A stretch of 56,193 nt of DNA from DATLOJ01 sp035536315 (GTDB lineage Bacteria; Actinomycetota; CADDZG01; JAHWKV01), in contig DATLOJ010000088.1 in the NCBI GenBank assembly GCA_035536315.1, positions 1-56,193 of the forward strand, read 5' to 3'. The stretch's first letter is position 1; each line of letters begins with the position of its first letter. Of the stretch, positions 26,594 through 34,327 are shown one piece after another. The notes under the pieces are model-generated. The model was not told the DNA's origin. It saw only the letters and a list, made by a program, of their open reading frames with translations, and did not search any database. Both the position numbers and the translations under genes were made by a program.

Positions 26594-26734
26594 TTAGAGG
26601 AGGAAGGCCAGGGCTAGCAGGGCGACTGCTATGTGGAGCAGGCTTATTGGGCCTAGTGCCACTCCCAGTACGGACAGGATTACCAGGACCAGGGCGACTA
26701 TTGCCAGGATTTTGGGGAGTCCCATTGCTTTCAT
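26594..26734 (-). CDS. 46-residue hydrophobic small membrane protein
   Basis: ATG 26734 has a near-ideal AAAGGAG seven bases upstream on the minus strand. The frame runs to TAA at 26594. The product starts MKAMGLPKILAIVALVL and is almost wholly hydrophobic, ending in LLHIAVALLALAFLL, consistent with two short transmembrane helices. It is convergent with the candidate peptide at 26450-26578. Small double-span proteins of this kind are common in actinobacteria, and their function is generally unknown. Confidence 0.7.
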   Translation of the reverse strand: MKAMGLPKILAIVALVLVILSVLGVALGPISLLHIAVALLALAFLL

Positions 26735-26831
26735 TTGTTCTCCTTTGGTTTCGTTTGGCATGCGTTATTGAGTTTGTTCTGCCCCCGGACGCGCTTGGCT
26801 ACACACAATGCATCCCTTTGGCTGGGGGGCA

Positions 26832-28160
26832 TTACAGCGTTGGGCTTATGAGGCGGCGGCCTTCTTCCAGGTCGCGTATTTCTCCCAGGGCAATCAATTG
26901 GACCAGAGCGTTCCCCAGGGAGGTGGCTTCAACCGGCCCGGGGGTTACGGGCAGGCCGGTCGATTGCTCCGTCAGGTCGTTCAGTAGTGTCATTCGGGAG
27001 CCGCCACCTATTACGTGGAGGTGGTCCGGCCTTTTTCCGATGACTCCCTCGATCTGATCGATGACCGACGCGTAGGCGGTCGCCAAGGACTCGAGGATGC
27101 ATCGCACAACTGCCGGATTGCCTTCTGGCAGCATCTGGGCGGCCGCGCGTATCTCGGCCTCCATGTCGGCAGGACTCAGGAACCGTTCATCTGTCGCGTC
27201 GATGCTCGGCAGGCCTTCGATGACTTCGGTCGCGAGATGGGCGGCTTCCTCAATTGATATGTGCCACTGTCTGCAGCACTCGTCGAGCATCCACATCCCC
27301 ATCACGTTACGGAGGAACCGGACGTTGCCGAAGACTCCGGCCTCGTTTGTGAAGTTGGCCTTCATGGCTGGGTCCGTCAGCAGTGGCTGCTCGAGCTCCA
27401 CTCCGACGAGGGACCATGTTCCCGATGAGAGGTAGGCCGGAAAACCGTTCCCCTGAACCGGCAAGGCTGCGATTGCCGACGCCGTGTCGTGCCCCCCGAC
27501 GAGGTGAACCGGGACTCCCTTGTAATCGCCCACCTTGGTACCTGCCCGCTCTATCTTCGGGAAGAGGCCGGGATCCACTCCGATCTTTGCGATGAGGTCC
27601 TTTGACCAGTCGCGCTTTGTTGCGTCGTATAGCTGAGATGTGCTCGCGGAGGTGTGCTCTCCAACGATCTCCCGGGTGAGGGAGTGCACGACGAGTTCGG
27701 GAATGAGCAGCAACTCGGTTGCCAGGTCGAGTTCCCTTCGGTCGTGAACTCTGAGCTGGATCAAAGTGTTGATGGGCATCATTTGTATCCCTGTTATTTC
27801 GTAAACGTCCTCTCGTCCCAGCTCATCGAGAACTCTGAACCAGGGGTCGGTGCGGCGATCCCGATATGAATACGGCGCAGCAACGAGCTGCCCCTTTGAG
27901 TCGATCAGTCCGTAATCAACGCCCCATGCATCGACTCCCATCGAAGCAAGGCCCCCGCGTTCGATCAGAGAGTCGAGTCCCGTTTTCATCTCGGTGACGA
28001 GCCGGTCGAACTCCCACCGCAGACTCCCGTCATCCCTTATGACGGGTCCGTTCGGAAATCGGTGAACCACCTCGAGCTCGAGAGCTTTGCCATCGAAGCG
28101 CACTGCGACCACACGGCCGCTGGTGGCACCAAGGTCTACAGCGGCTACGGTTATCGGCAC
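26832..28160 (-). CDS. rhaB: L-rhamnulokinase
   Basis: A protein of 442 residues from GTG 28160. A further GTG at 28190 overlaps the divergent gene and precedes non-conserved residues. FGGY kinase: phosphate-1 loop AAVDLGATSGRVVAV at the N-terminus, the family signature MGVDAWGVDYGLID, then LVGGHDTASAIAALP, AYLSSGTWSLVGVELE and the adenosine motif HVIGGGSRMTLLNDLTEQ. The 'GATSGR' and 'WGVDYGLID' strings are typical of rhamnulokinases rather than xylulokinases. It phosphorylates L-rhamnulose to L-rhamnulose 1-phosphate. It is divergent from the aldolase-dehydrogenase gene, whose start is only 22 bp away. Confidence 0.93.
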   Translation of the reverse strand: MPITVAAVDLGATSGRVVAVRFDGKALELEVVHRFPNGPVIRDDGSLRWEFDRLVTEMKTGLDSLIERGGLASMGVDAWGVDYGLIDSKGQLVAAPYSYRDRRTDPWFRVLDELGREDVYEITGIQMMPINTLIQLRVHDRRELDLATELLLIPELVVHSLTREIVGEHTSASTSQLYDATKRDWSKDLIAKIGVDPGLFPKIERAGTKVGDYKGVPVHLVGGHDTASAIAALPVQGNGFPAYLSSGTWSLVGVELEQPLLTDPAMKANFTNEAGVFGNVRFLRNVMGMWMLDECCRQWHISIEEAAHLATEVIEGLPSIDATDERFLSPADMEAEIRAAAQMLPEGNPAVVRCILESLATAYASVIDQIEGVIGKRPDHLHVIGGGSRMTLLNDLTEQSTGLPVTPGPVEATSLGNALVQLIALGEIRDLEEGRRLISPTL

Positions 28161-28166
28161 GCCGGA

Positions 28167-28172
28167 TAGGAT
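28167..28172 (+). promoter_or_regulatory. Candidate minus-10 box (TAGGAT) for rhaEW
   Basis: TAGGAT ends 9 bp before ATG 28182, inside the 21-bp gap between the divergent rhaB and rhaEW starts. The gap is too short for a separate leader, so a leaderless or very short-leader transcript is likely. A weak GAGG directly abuts the ATG. By-eye assignment. Confidence 0.3.
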
Positions 28173-28181
28173 ATTTCGAGG

Positions 28182-30242
28182 ATGGATCACGTCGACTACC
28201 TATGGGAGGACTCTGAGGCTCCCGAGGATGAGGTCGATTCCCTCGTTTATCGATCCAACCTTCTCGGCCAGGACCTTCGGATAACGAATTACGCGGGCGG
28301 GAACACCTCCGTAAAGCGAGCCGAGACCGACCCAATTTCGGGCGAGCAGGTCGGCGTGCTTTGGGTGAAGGCATCGGGGGGAGACCTCGGGACGATCACC
28401 CGCGACCGGCTTGCGGCCGTGAGGCTCGATCGGACTTTGCAACTGGAGACCCGTTACGGGGGTCCCGGTGATGAGGACCGGATGGTCGAGCTACTGGGCC
28501 ACGCGGTTTGGGCGATGAACCCAAACGCCCCCTCAATCGACACCTTTCTGCATGCCTTTCTGCCTTACAAGCACATCGATCACACCCATCCGGACTCGCT
28601 CATTGCCGTAGCGGCCAGCAAAGGCGGCCGGGCGCTTTCGGCGGAAATTTTCGGATCCGAGATTGGATGGGTGGATTGGCAAAGGCCGGGTTTTGACCTT
28701 GGGATAAAGCTGCGTGATCTGGTTCAAAATTCTTCGGCTCTAAAGGGCGTCGTGCTGGGGGGGCATGGGTTGATTACGTGGGCCGAGACGTCGAAGGCCT
28801 GCTACGAGAGCACCCTTGAAACGATCGAAAGAAGCGCTGCGTTCATCGACAGCAAGCGTGGCGGGCCCGCGTTTGGGGGGCCGGCAGTCAAGGCCGCCGC
28901 TACGGAATCGCGGACGCAGCAGCAAGCACGAATCATGCCGCTTCTTCGGGGTCTTACTTCGAGCACCAGAAGAACTATCGGACACGTGCGTGACGACGAG
29001 TCGGTTCTCGAGTTCATCTGTAGCAAAGAAGCGGGCCGGCTCTCGGCGTTGGGAACATCCTGTCCCGATCACTTCCTGCGAACGAAGCGGCTTCCCCTCC
29101 TGCTGGACATCGACCCAGATGCCGATGCGCTGGAGTCACAGACTGTAATAAAGGAGTCGTTCGAGCGATACCGAAAGGCTGAGCAGGAGTACTACGACCG
29201 CAACGCCGCCAAAGACTCTCCCGCATTCAGAAGCCCGGACCCCGTGATCGTGTTGTGGCCGGGAGTTGGACTGTTTTCCTTTGCGAAGGACAAACCCACC
29301 GCTCGCATATCGGCCGAGTTCTTCGCCAACGCTATCAACGTAATGCGCGGTGCGGAAACGATTAGCAGCTACACGGGACTCTCGGAGCCCGAGGCGTTCC
29401 GAATCGAGTATTGGCAGCTGGAGGAGGCAAAGCTCAAGCGAATGCCTCCGGAGAAGCCACTATCCAGACGAGTGGCGTTTGTTACGGGGGCGGCCGGTGG
29501 GATCGGCGAGGCAATCGTCCGCCGGCTGGCGGCCGATGGCGCATCAGTGATCGCAGCCGACATGGATATCGAAGGGTGCCGGAAGCTGACCGACGAGCTT
29601 GGAGAAACCGTCCAGTCAGTCGAGGTCGATGTGACGGCAGAGGCCTCCGTCGCGAATGCGTTCGAGGAAGCCGCCAGGACGTTTGGGGGAGTAGACATCG
29701 TCGTGAACAACGCCGGAGTAACGAGCGCAGCCCCCCTTACGGAAACCGGAGCGAGCGACTACGAGCGGGTTCACAAGGTGGTGGACTTCGGTTCCTTTCT
29801 CGTGACTCGGGAAGCAGCGAGGCAGATGAAGGTTCAGGGCCTGAGCGGCGACATCGTTTACATCGTCTCGAAGAATGCTGTGGCGGTTGGTGCTGAGAAC
29901 ATCGCTTACTCCGCAGCCAAGGCTGCCCAGCTTCACCAGATGAGACTTGCGGCTGTGGAGTTGGGCCCGATCGGCGTGCGAGTAAATGCAATCAACCCGG
30001 ATGCGGTGGTTAGGGGATCCAAGATGTTCGAGGGCGACTGGGGCCGCGAGCGGGCCGCAAAATATGGCGTGCCGGTTTCGGAGCTCGGCAAGTTCTACGC
30101 GTCACGCACGCTGCTGGGATTGGAGATCCTGCCAACAGACATTGCATCCGCAGTAGCGGCCCTGGTCGAGGGAGACCTGCCGAAGACATCGGGGGCCGTA
30201 ATCCCGGTAGACGGGGGCCTGCCCGCCGCCTTCCCTCGCTAA
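28182..30242 (+). CDS. rhaEW: Bifunctional rhamnulose-1-phosphate aldolase / L-lactaldehyde dehydrogenase
   Basis: A protein of 686 residues. Residues 1 to about 420 are a class II aldolase (zinc-type): RITNYAGGNTSVKR, FLHAFLPYKHIDHTHPD with metal His residues, and GLITWAETSKACYE. Residues about 430-686 are a short-chain dehydrogenase: TGAAGGIGEAIVRRLA, VNNAGVTSAAPL and catalytic YSAAKAAQL. The same fusion is known as RhaEW in Chloroflexi and Bacillus/YuxG. It splits L-rhamnulose 1-phosphate into DHAP and L-lactaldehyde and oxidises the aldehyde to L-lactate. It lies beside rhaB, rhaI and lutABC, completing the route. Confidence 0.94.
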   Translation: MDHVDYLWEDSEAPEDEVDSLVYRSNLLGQDLRITNYAGGNTSVKRAETDPISGEQVGVLWVKASGGDLGTITRDRLAAVRLDRTLQLETRYGGPGDEDRMVELLGHAVWAMNPNAPSIDTFLHAFLPYKHIDHTHPDSLIAVAASKGGRALSAEIFGSEIGWVDWQRPGFDLGIKLRDLVQNSSALKGVVLGGHGLITWAETSKACYESTLETIERSAAFIDSKRGGPAFGGPAVKAAATESRTQQQARIMPLLRGLTSSTRRTIGHVRDDESVLEFICSKEAGRLSALGTSCPDHFLRTKRLPLLLDIDPDADALESQTVIKESFERYRKAEQEYYDRNAAKDSPAFRSPDPVIVLWPGVGLFSFAKDKPTARISAEFFANAINVMRGAETISSYTGLSEPEAFRIEYWQLEEAKLKRMPPEKPLSRRVAFVTGAAGGIGEAIVRRLAADGASVIAADMDIEGCRKLTDELGETVQSVEVDVTAEASVANAFEEAARTFGGVDIVVNNAGVTSAAPLTETGASDYERVHKVVDFGSFLVTREAARQMKVQGLSGDIVYIVSKNAVAVGAENIAYSAAKAAQLHQMRLAAVELGPIGVRVNAINPDAVVRGSKMFEGDWGRERAAKYGVPVSELGKFYASRTLLGLEILPTDIASAVAALVEGDLPKTSGAVIPVDGGLPAAFPR

Positions 30243-30292
30243 ACGAGGCCGGGGTTCATTGGGGCCGAGGGAACATTTTCGACGTCAGCCCC

Positions 30293-30362
30293 GCGCTATT
30301 GCACAAAAGTCCATATACGGCACATTTCGACAACGGTGGAGCGCTGTTGCATAAAAAGTTCC
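30293..30362. repeat. Direct repeat of GCGCTRTTGCAYAAAA in a convergent gap
   Basis: GCGCTATTGCACAAAAGTCC at 30293-30312 and GCGCTGTTGCATAAAAAGTTCC at 30341-30362 start 48 bp apart and differ by two substitutions and two single-base insertions. They lie between the convergent stops of rhaEW and rhaI. They could be a duplicated protein-binding site or part of a repeat; no clear hairpin is present. Confidence 0.6.
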
Positions 30363-30384
30363 GGCGGCCGGTGGATGTGGGGGG

Positions 30385-31614
30385 TCAGCTCCAGCCCATT
30401 CCTGAGCCTGCGGGGCGCTCGTTTTCGATCTTCTGTTGGTAACCCGATTGGACGTACGCCTCCATTGGGTCCCGCCCCAGGCCCATCTCGACTCGCGTTT
30501 CGGCAAGTAAGGGCCGGACGTCGGTCGAGTACGCGTCGAGCAGGGCTTGATGCCCCGCAAGCACGTCCTGGTTCTCCTGCGCCTTCTTCAGCGCAGCGCG
30601 GTCGACGAGGATCGCCTTCGCGTATGCCTCTTGAAGATTCATGATCGAGCGGATCAGCGCAGGGATTCGTAGCTCGATGTTGTGCGCCTGGTCGATCATG
30701 TACGCGACGTTCCTCGCGCACTCCTGGGCTACTGCGTCGTCCTCGTCGTCCTCCGCAGCCGCCAGCTCGCAATAAATGAGGAACAGCTGATACGGGTTCA
30801 CGGACCCGACCATCAGGTCGTCGTCGCCGTACTTGCGGTCGTTGAAATGAAAGCCGCCGAGCCTGCCCTCTGTAAGCAACATGGCGACGATCTGCTCGAT
30901 GTTCACCCCATGCGCGTGGTGTCCCAGGTCGACGAGCACCTGGGCCTGGGGGCCGAGTTTGTTGCAAACCAGATATGAAAGGCCCCAGTCCGGAAAGTCG
31001 GTTGAGTAGAAGGCAGGTTCGTAGAGCTTGTACTCGACGAGCATGCGCATGCCTTCTGGCATAGCGTCGTATACGCGTCTTAAGGCCGCTTCCAGGCGGC
31101 GCTTTCTATCCCTCAGATTGTCCTGCCCCGGGTAGTTGGTCCCGTCTGCGAACCAAAGAGAAAGAAGCCCCGAGTCGACCTGCTTTGCGATCTCCACGCA
31201 TTCGAGCAGGTGATCGATCGACTTGTTACGCACCGCCTCGTCGGGGTGACAGATGCTCCCAAGCTTGTATTCGTCGTCCTGAAACAAGTTGGGGTTGATG
31301 GCTCCCAGCTTTATCGACCTGTCCTCCGCGTATTTCCTGAGCGCCTTGAAGTCGTCGACCGTGTCCCATGGGATGTGAAGGGCGATCGACTTAGCGCAGC
31401 CGACCAGGGACTGGAGAAGTGCTGCATCGTCGATCTTTTCGAATGGCGTGCGCGGTGCTCCCGCCTGCTGAAAGACCTTGAAGCGGGTTCCCGAGTCGCC
31501 GAAGCCCCACGAAGGAACCTCGATGTGCTGAGCCTGCAGCTTGCCTAGGGCCCACGATATGTCTCTGCCGGCAGTTTCGAGCTGCTCCTCGACCGAGCCC
31601 AGATTGCGAGTCAC
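30385..31614 (-). CDS. rhaI: L-rhamnose isomerase, RhaI type
   Basis: A protein of 409 residues from GTG 31614, typical of the Pseudomonas stutzeri/Gram-positive RhaI class rather than the E. coli RhaA class. Conserved stretches: IEVPSWGFGDSGTRFKVF, GAPRTPFEKIDDAALLQ, WFADGTNYPGQDNLRDRK, RMLVEYKLYEPAFYSTD (metal Glu), LVDLGHHAHGVNIEQI and GGFHFNDRKYGDDDLMVG (metal Asp/His). It converts L-rhamnose to L-rhamnulose in the cytoplasm. It is divergent from the hydroxyacid dehydrogenase gene at 31675, with a 60-bp shared control region. Confidence 0.94.
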   Translation of the reverse strand: MTRNLGSVEEQLETAGRDISWALGKLQAQHIEVPSWGFGDSGTRFKVFQQAGAPRTPFEKIDDAALLQSLVGCAKSIALHIPWDTVDDFKALRKYAEDRSIKLGAINPNLFQDDEYKLGSICHPDEAVRNKSIDHLLECVEIAKQVDSGLLSLWFADGTNYPGQDNLRDRKRRLEAALRRVYDAMPEGMRMLVEYKLYEPAFYSTDFPDWGLSYLVCNKLGPQAQVLVDLGHHAHGVNIEQIVAMLLTEGRLGGFHFNDRKYGDDDLMVGSVNPYQLFLIYCELAAAEDDEDDAVAQECARNVAYMIDQAHNIELRIPALIRSIMNLQEAYAKAILVDRAALKKAQENQDVLAGHQALLDAYSTDVRPLLAETRVEMGLGRDPMEAYVQSGYQQKIENERPAGSGMGWS

Positions 31615-31674
31615 TTTGTTAGGACCTTTTCCTCAATTGAAAGGGTTCCGATATCCTGCCGCCCGGCCATCCCC

Positions 31675-32583
31675 ATGACGCAAAAAGTAGCGATTGTCCC
31701 GCCAGGTTTTCCAGACCTCGAAGCCGCGGTCACCTCCGCCGGTGCCTCGCTCGTTGAACCGGGGGAGGCCGAAGTGCTGATCTGGCTTGGTGGCGATGCC
31801 GAGATACTAGCGGACGCGGTGCGGGCCGCCCCCGATCTGCGCTGGATTCAGCTTCCAAGCGCGGGCATCGAACGCTACAGCGCAGCAGTCGATACGGAAC
31901 ATGTCTGGGCGTGTGCCAAAGGCGCGTTCGGCCCTGTGGTCGGAGAGCTCGGGGTGGCGATGATTCTTGCCGCTTCGAGGCACATTCACCAATTCGCCCG
32001 GGCGAAATCATGGGAGCGATGGGAAGGAAGGACTCTCAGGGGCACTACGGCGCTGTTCGTCGGAGGCGGGGGAATCGCTCAGTCAATGATCACAATGCTC
32101 GAGCCGTTTGGGGTCCGGTCGTATGTTGTTCGCCGCCACGCGCGCGAGGTTCCTGGAGCAGACATTGTTGCGGGCAACGAAAGGCTCAATGAGCTCATTC
32201 CGGAGGCCGACTGGGTGGTGGTGGCAGTTCCGTTGACGGATGAGACGGAAGGCATGTTCGACGCGAAGCGGCTTTCGCTTATGAAGAAAGACGCGTGGAT
32301 CATCAATCTGGCTCGGGGGAAGCACATCGTCACCGACGATCTCGTGGAGGCCATACGAACCGGCACGATCGCTGGAGCGGCTCTTGACGTGACAGACCCA
32401 GAGCCGCTGCCGGACGGTCACGCTTTGTGGGACATGGAAAACGTGATCATTACGCCGCACGCTGGCGGCGCAGGGCCACAATCATGGATGCCGCATCTGG
32501 CCGAGCGCGTTCTGGACAACTTGAAGCGCGACCAGGAGGGCAAGCCGCTCGCAGGCCTCATCGACCCGGCCCTCGGTTACTGA
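31675..32583 (+). CDS. D-2-hydroxyacid dehydrogenase family protein
   Basis: A protein of 302 residues from ATG 31675. The NAD-binding loop is ALFVGGGGIAQSMITML, catalytic Arg is in INLARGKHIVTDDLVEAI, the acid in DVTDPEPLPDGH and His in VIITPHAGGAG. Its N-terminal substrate domain is short, as in the smaller members of the family. It shares about the same architecture as the gene at 18591 but is clearly a separate subfamily. It begins the operon leading into the zinc dehydrogenase and lutABC. It might handle a 2-oxo or 2-hydroxy acid formed from a sugar, which is an inference. There is no obvious Shine-Dalgarno before ATG. Confidence 0.88.
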   Translation: MTQKVAIVPPGFPDLEAAVTSAGASLVEPGEAEVLIWLGGDAEILADAVRAAPDLRWIQLPSAGIERYSAAVDTEHVWACAKGAFGPVVGELGVAMILAASRHIHQFARAKSWERWEGRTLRGTTALFVGGGGIAQSMITMLEPFGVRSYVVRRHAREVPGADIVAGNERLNELIPEADWVVVAVPLTDETEGMFDAKRLSLMKKDAWIINLARGKHIVTDDLVEAIRTGTIAGAALDVTDPEPLPDGHALWDMENVIITPHAGGAGPQSWMPHLAERVLDNLKRDQEGKPLAGLIDPALGY

Positions 32584-32585
32584 CG

Positions 32586-33554
32586 ATGAGAGCCGTGCGA
32601 TTTCTCGGCAAGGGCAAAGTCGAGGTTGTGGAAGCTCCGGCCCCCGTCCCCGGAGAGAGACAAGCCCTTGTCCGCATCGTCACCAGCGCAATTTGTGGAA
32701 GCGAGAAGCATGCCCTCCAGGCCGGCATGGAGCTGAATGCCGGACATGAGGGGGCCGGAGTCATCGAGAGTGCTCCCAAGGATTCGGGGTTCGCTCCCGG
32801 AGACAGAGTCGGAATATCCGCTGTTGCAGGGTGCGGTCAGTGCGCGGAATGCGAGGCTGGAATCGAGCTCAGATGCGAAGACCTCCGCATTCAAATCAAC
32901 ATGCACGCAGAGCTCGTGGCAGCGGACGTCACTTCACTCCGCAGGATTCCCGACGGGCTCAATTGGGCAAACGCCGTTCTGTTGACCGGCGATGGTCTCG
33001 GTGTGCCCGTTCGTGCCCTTCGTCATGTCCCAGAAAGACGCGGCAGAAGGACTTTGGTACTTGGACTGGGGCCGGTTGGACTGTCGCACGTTTTGGTCCG
33101 CTCATTTTTGGGAGAGGAAGTGAGCGGCGTGGACCCGTTCGAGGAGCGGCGGGCGCTTGCGATGAAACTCGGCGCGTCCGCCGCCTTCGGGCCGGGCGAG
33201 GCGGGGAGGACATACGACCTCGTCATTGAAAGCTCGGGTGTCCCGGAGTCGATCAAGGACGCATTCGTAGCGGTGTGCGCAGGAGGCACGGTCATCCAGT
33301 CGGGTGAGTGCAGCTCAGTCGAGCTTGATCCTTCCGGGATGCTCATTCGAAAGGAGGTCAGGTATATCGGAAGCTGGTTCTACGCGTCGCAGGACTACCC
33401 GAGGATGCTGGAGCTCCATGAAAGCGGGATGCCGTCGGAGTCCCTGGCCACCGATGTCTTCCCGGGGGCCGAGGCGCAGGCCGCTTACGACGCGTTCGCC
33501 AGCGGAAGCAGCGGCAAGGTCCTGCTCAACTGGAATGACGACTCGCCGCGGTAG
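32586..33554 (+). CDS. Zinc-dependent medium-chain dehydrogenase
   Basis: A protein of 322 residues from ATG 32586, 2 bp after the previous stop; the upstream frame overlaps that gene and is not used. Catalytic zinc residues are in AICGSEKHALQ and NAGHEGAGV. The structural zinc set is CGQCAECEAGIELRC, spaced 2-2-7. The nucleotide-binding loop is LVLGLGPVGLSHVLV. It is shorter than most family members (about 340-350 residues). It probably oxidises a sugar or alcohol with NAD(P), and its place between the hydroxyacid dehydrogenase and lutA points to the rhamnose branch. Confidence 0.88.
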   Translation: MRAVRFLGKGKVEVVEAPAPVPGERQALVRIVTSAICGSEKHALQAGMELNAGHEGAGVIESAPKDSGFAPGDRVGISAVAGCGQCAECEAGIELRCEDLRIQINMHAELVAADVTSLRRIPDGLNWANAVLLTGDGLGVPVRALRHVPERRGRRTLVLGLGPVGLSHVLVRSFLGEEVSGVDPFEERRALAMKLGASAAFGPGEAGRTYDLVIESSGVPESIKDAFVAVCAGGTVIQSGECSSVELDPSGMLIRKEVRYIGSWFYASQDYPRMLELHESGMPSESLATDVFPGAEAQAAYDAFASGSSGKVLLNWNDDSPR

Positions 33555-33579
33555 CCTCTTTTAAGACGAAAGGAATCTG

Positions 33580-34308
33580 ATGCTTCGCGTTGGTCTTCTT
33601 CCTACTTGCGTTGTCGATTCAGTGGCTCCGCAGGTTGGAGTCGCCGTTGTGCGTGTTCTCAGGAAAATGGGCCACGAGGTCACGATCCCCAAGACGGCCA
33701 CCTGCTGCGGACAGCCGGCATGGAACTCGGGCTTTGCCGAGGAGTCCGCTTCCGTCGCCAAGACGACGCTCGAGGCACTAGAAAATCACAAGTCCGATGT
33801 CATCGTTGTCCCGGCTGGCAGCTGCGCAACGATGATCAAGGTGTTTTGGCAGGAACTGTTCGAAGTCGTAGGGGATCACGACGCATCGCACAGGGCCCAG
33901 CGGCTCGCTCCGCGCGTAAGGGAGTTTTCAGAATTCGTGGCCTCGCGCGGGGTGATGCCCGGCAAATACCCGCACCGGGTCGCGTATCACCACTCGTGCC
34001 ACATGCTGCGCGAGCTGGGCATCAAGGAGCAGCCGGAGAAGATCCTGGGTGGCCTCGACGGCTGCACGCGCGCGGAGTGGCTCGCGGACGAACGCTGCTG
34101 TGGTTTCGGCGGAATGTTCTCGATCAAGCAGCCGGAGATGTCCGTTGCCATGGCAGACGACAAGATCGAGTCGCTCAAGGAGACTCAATCCGAGGCTTTG
34201 ATCGGTTGCGACCAGTCATGCCTCATGCACCTGGAAGGGCGCTTGCGGCGAAGGGGTGAGTCGATTCAAGTGAAGCATCTGGCTGAGGTTCTGGAGGAAG
34301 CCCTTTGA
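33580..34308 (+). CDS. lutA: L-lactate utilisation protein, Fe-S subunit LutA
   Basis: A protein of 242 residues with AAAGGA six bases before ATG 33580. Two cysteine-rich CCG domains are present: TCCGQPAWNSGFAEE and DERCCGFGGMFSIKQPEMS. Between them come PAGSCATMIK and YHHSCHMLRELG, the standard LutA/GlcF layout. Together with LutB and LutC it oxidises L-lactate to pyruvate at the membrane, passing electrons to quinone. It is upstream of lutB (19 bp) and lutC in the same orientation. Confidence 0.93.
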   Translation: MLRVGLLPTCVVDSVAPQVGVAVVRVLRKMGHEVTIPKTATCCGQPAWNSGFAEESASVAKTTLEALENHKSDVIVVPAGSCATMIKVFWQELFEVVGDHDASHRAQRLAPRVREFSEFVASRGVMPGKYPHRVAYHHSCHMLRELGIKEQPEKILGGLDGCTRAEWLADERCCGFGGMFSIKQPEMSVAMADDKIESLKETQSEALIGCDQSCLMHLEGRLRRRGESIQVKHLAEVLEEAL

Positions 34309-34327
34309 CCTCTGCCGGTAATAAAAA

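Noticed and set aside
30243..30384. Small protein gene between rhaEW and rhaI
   Set aside because: Frames here are short or run out of the neighbouring genes; no start with a ribosome site was seen.
31620..31674. Inverted repeat CCTTT...AAAGG between rhaI and the hydroxyacid dehydrogenase as a rhamnose operator
   Set aside because: Only five bases pair and no similar sequence was seen before the other rhamnose genes.
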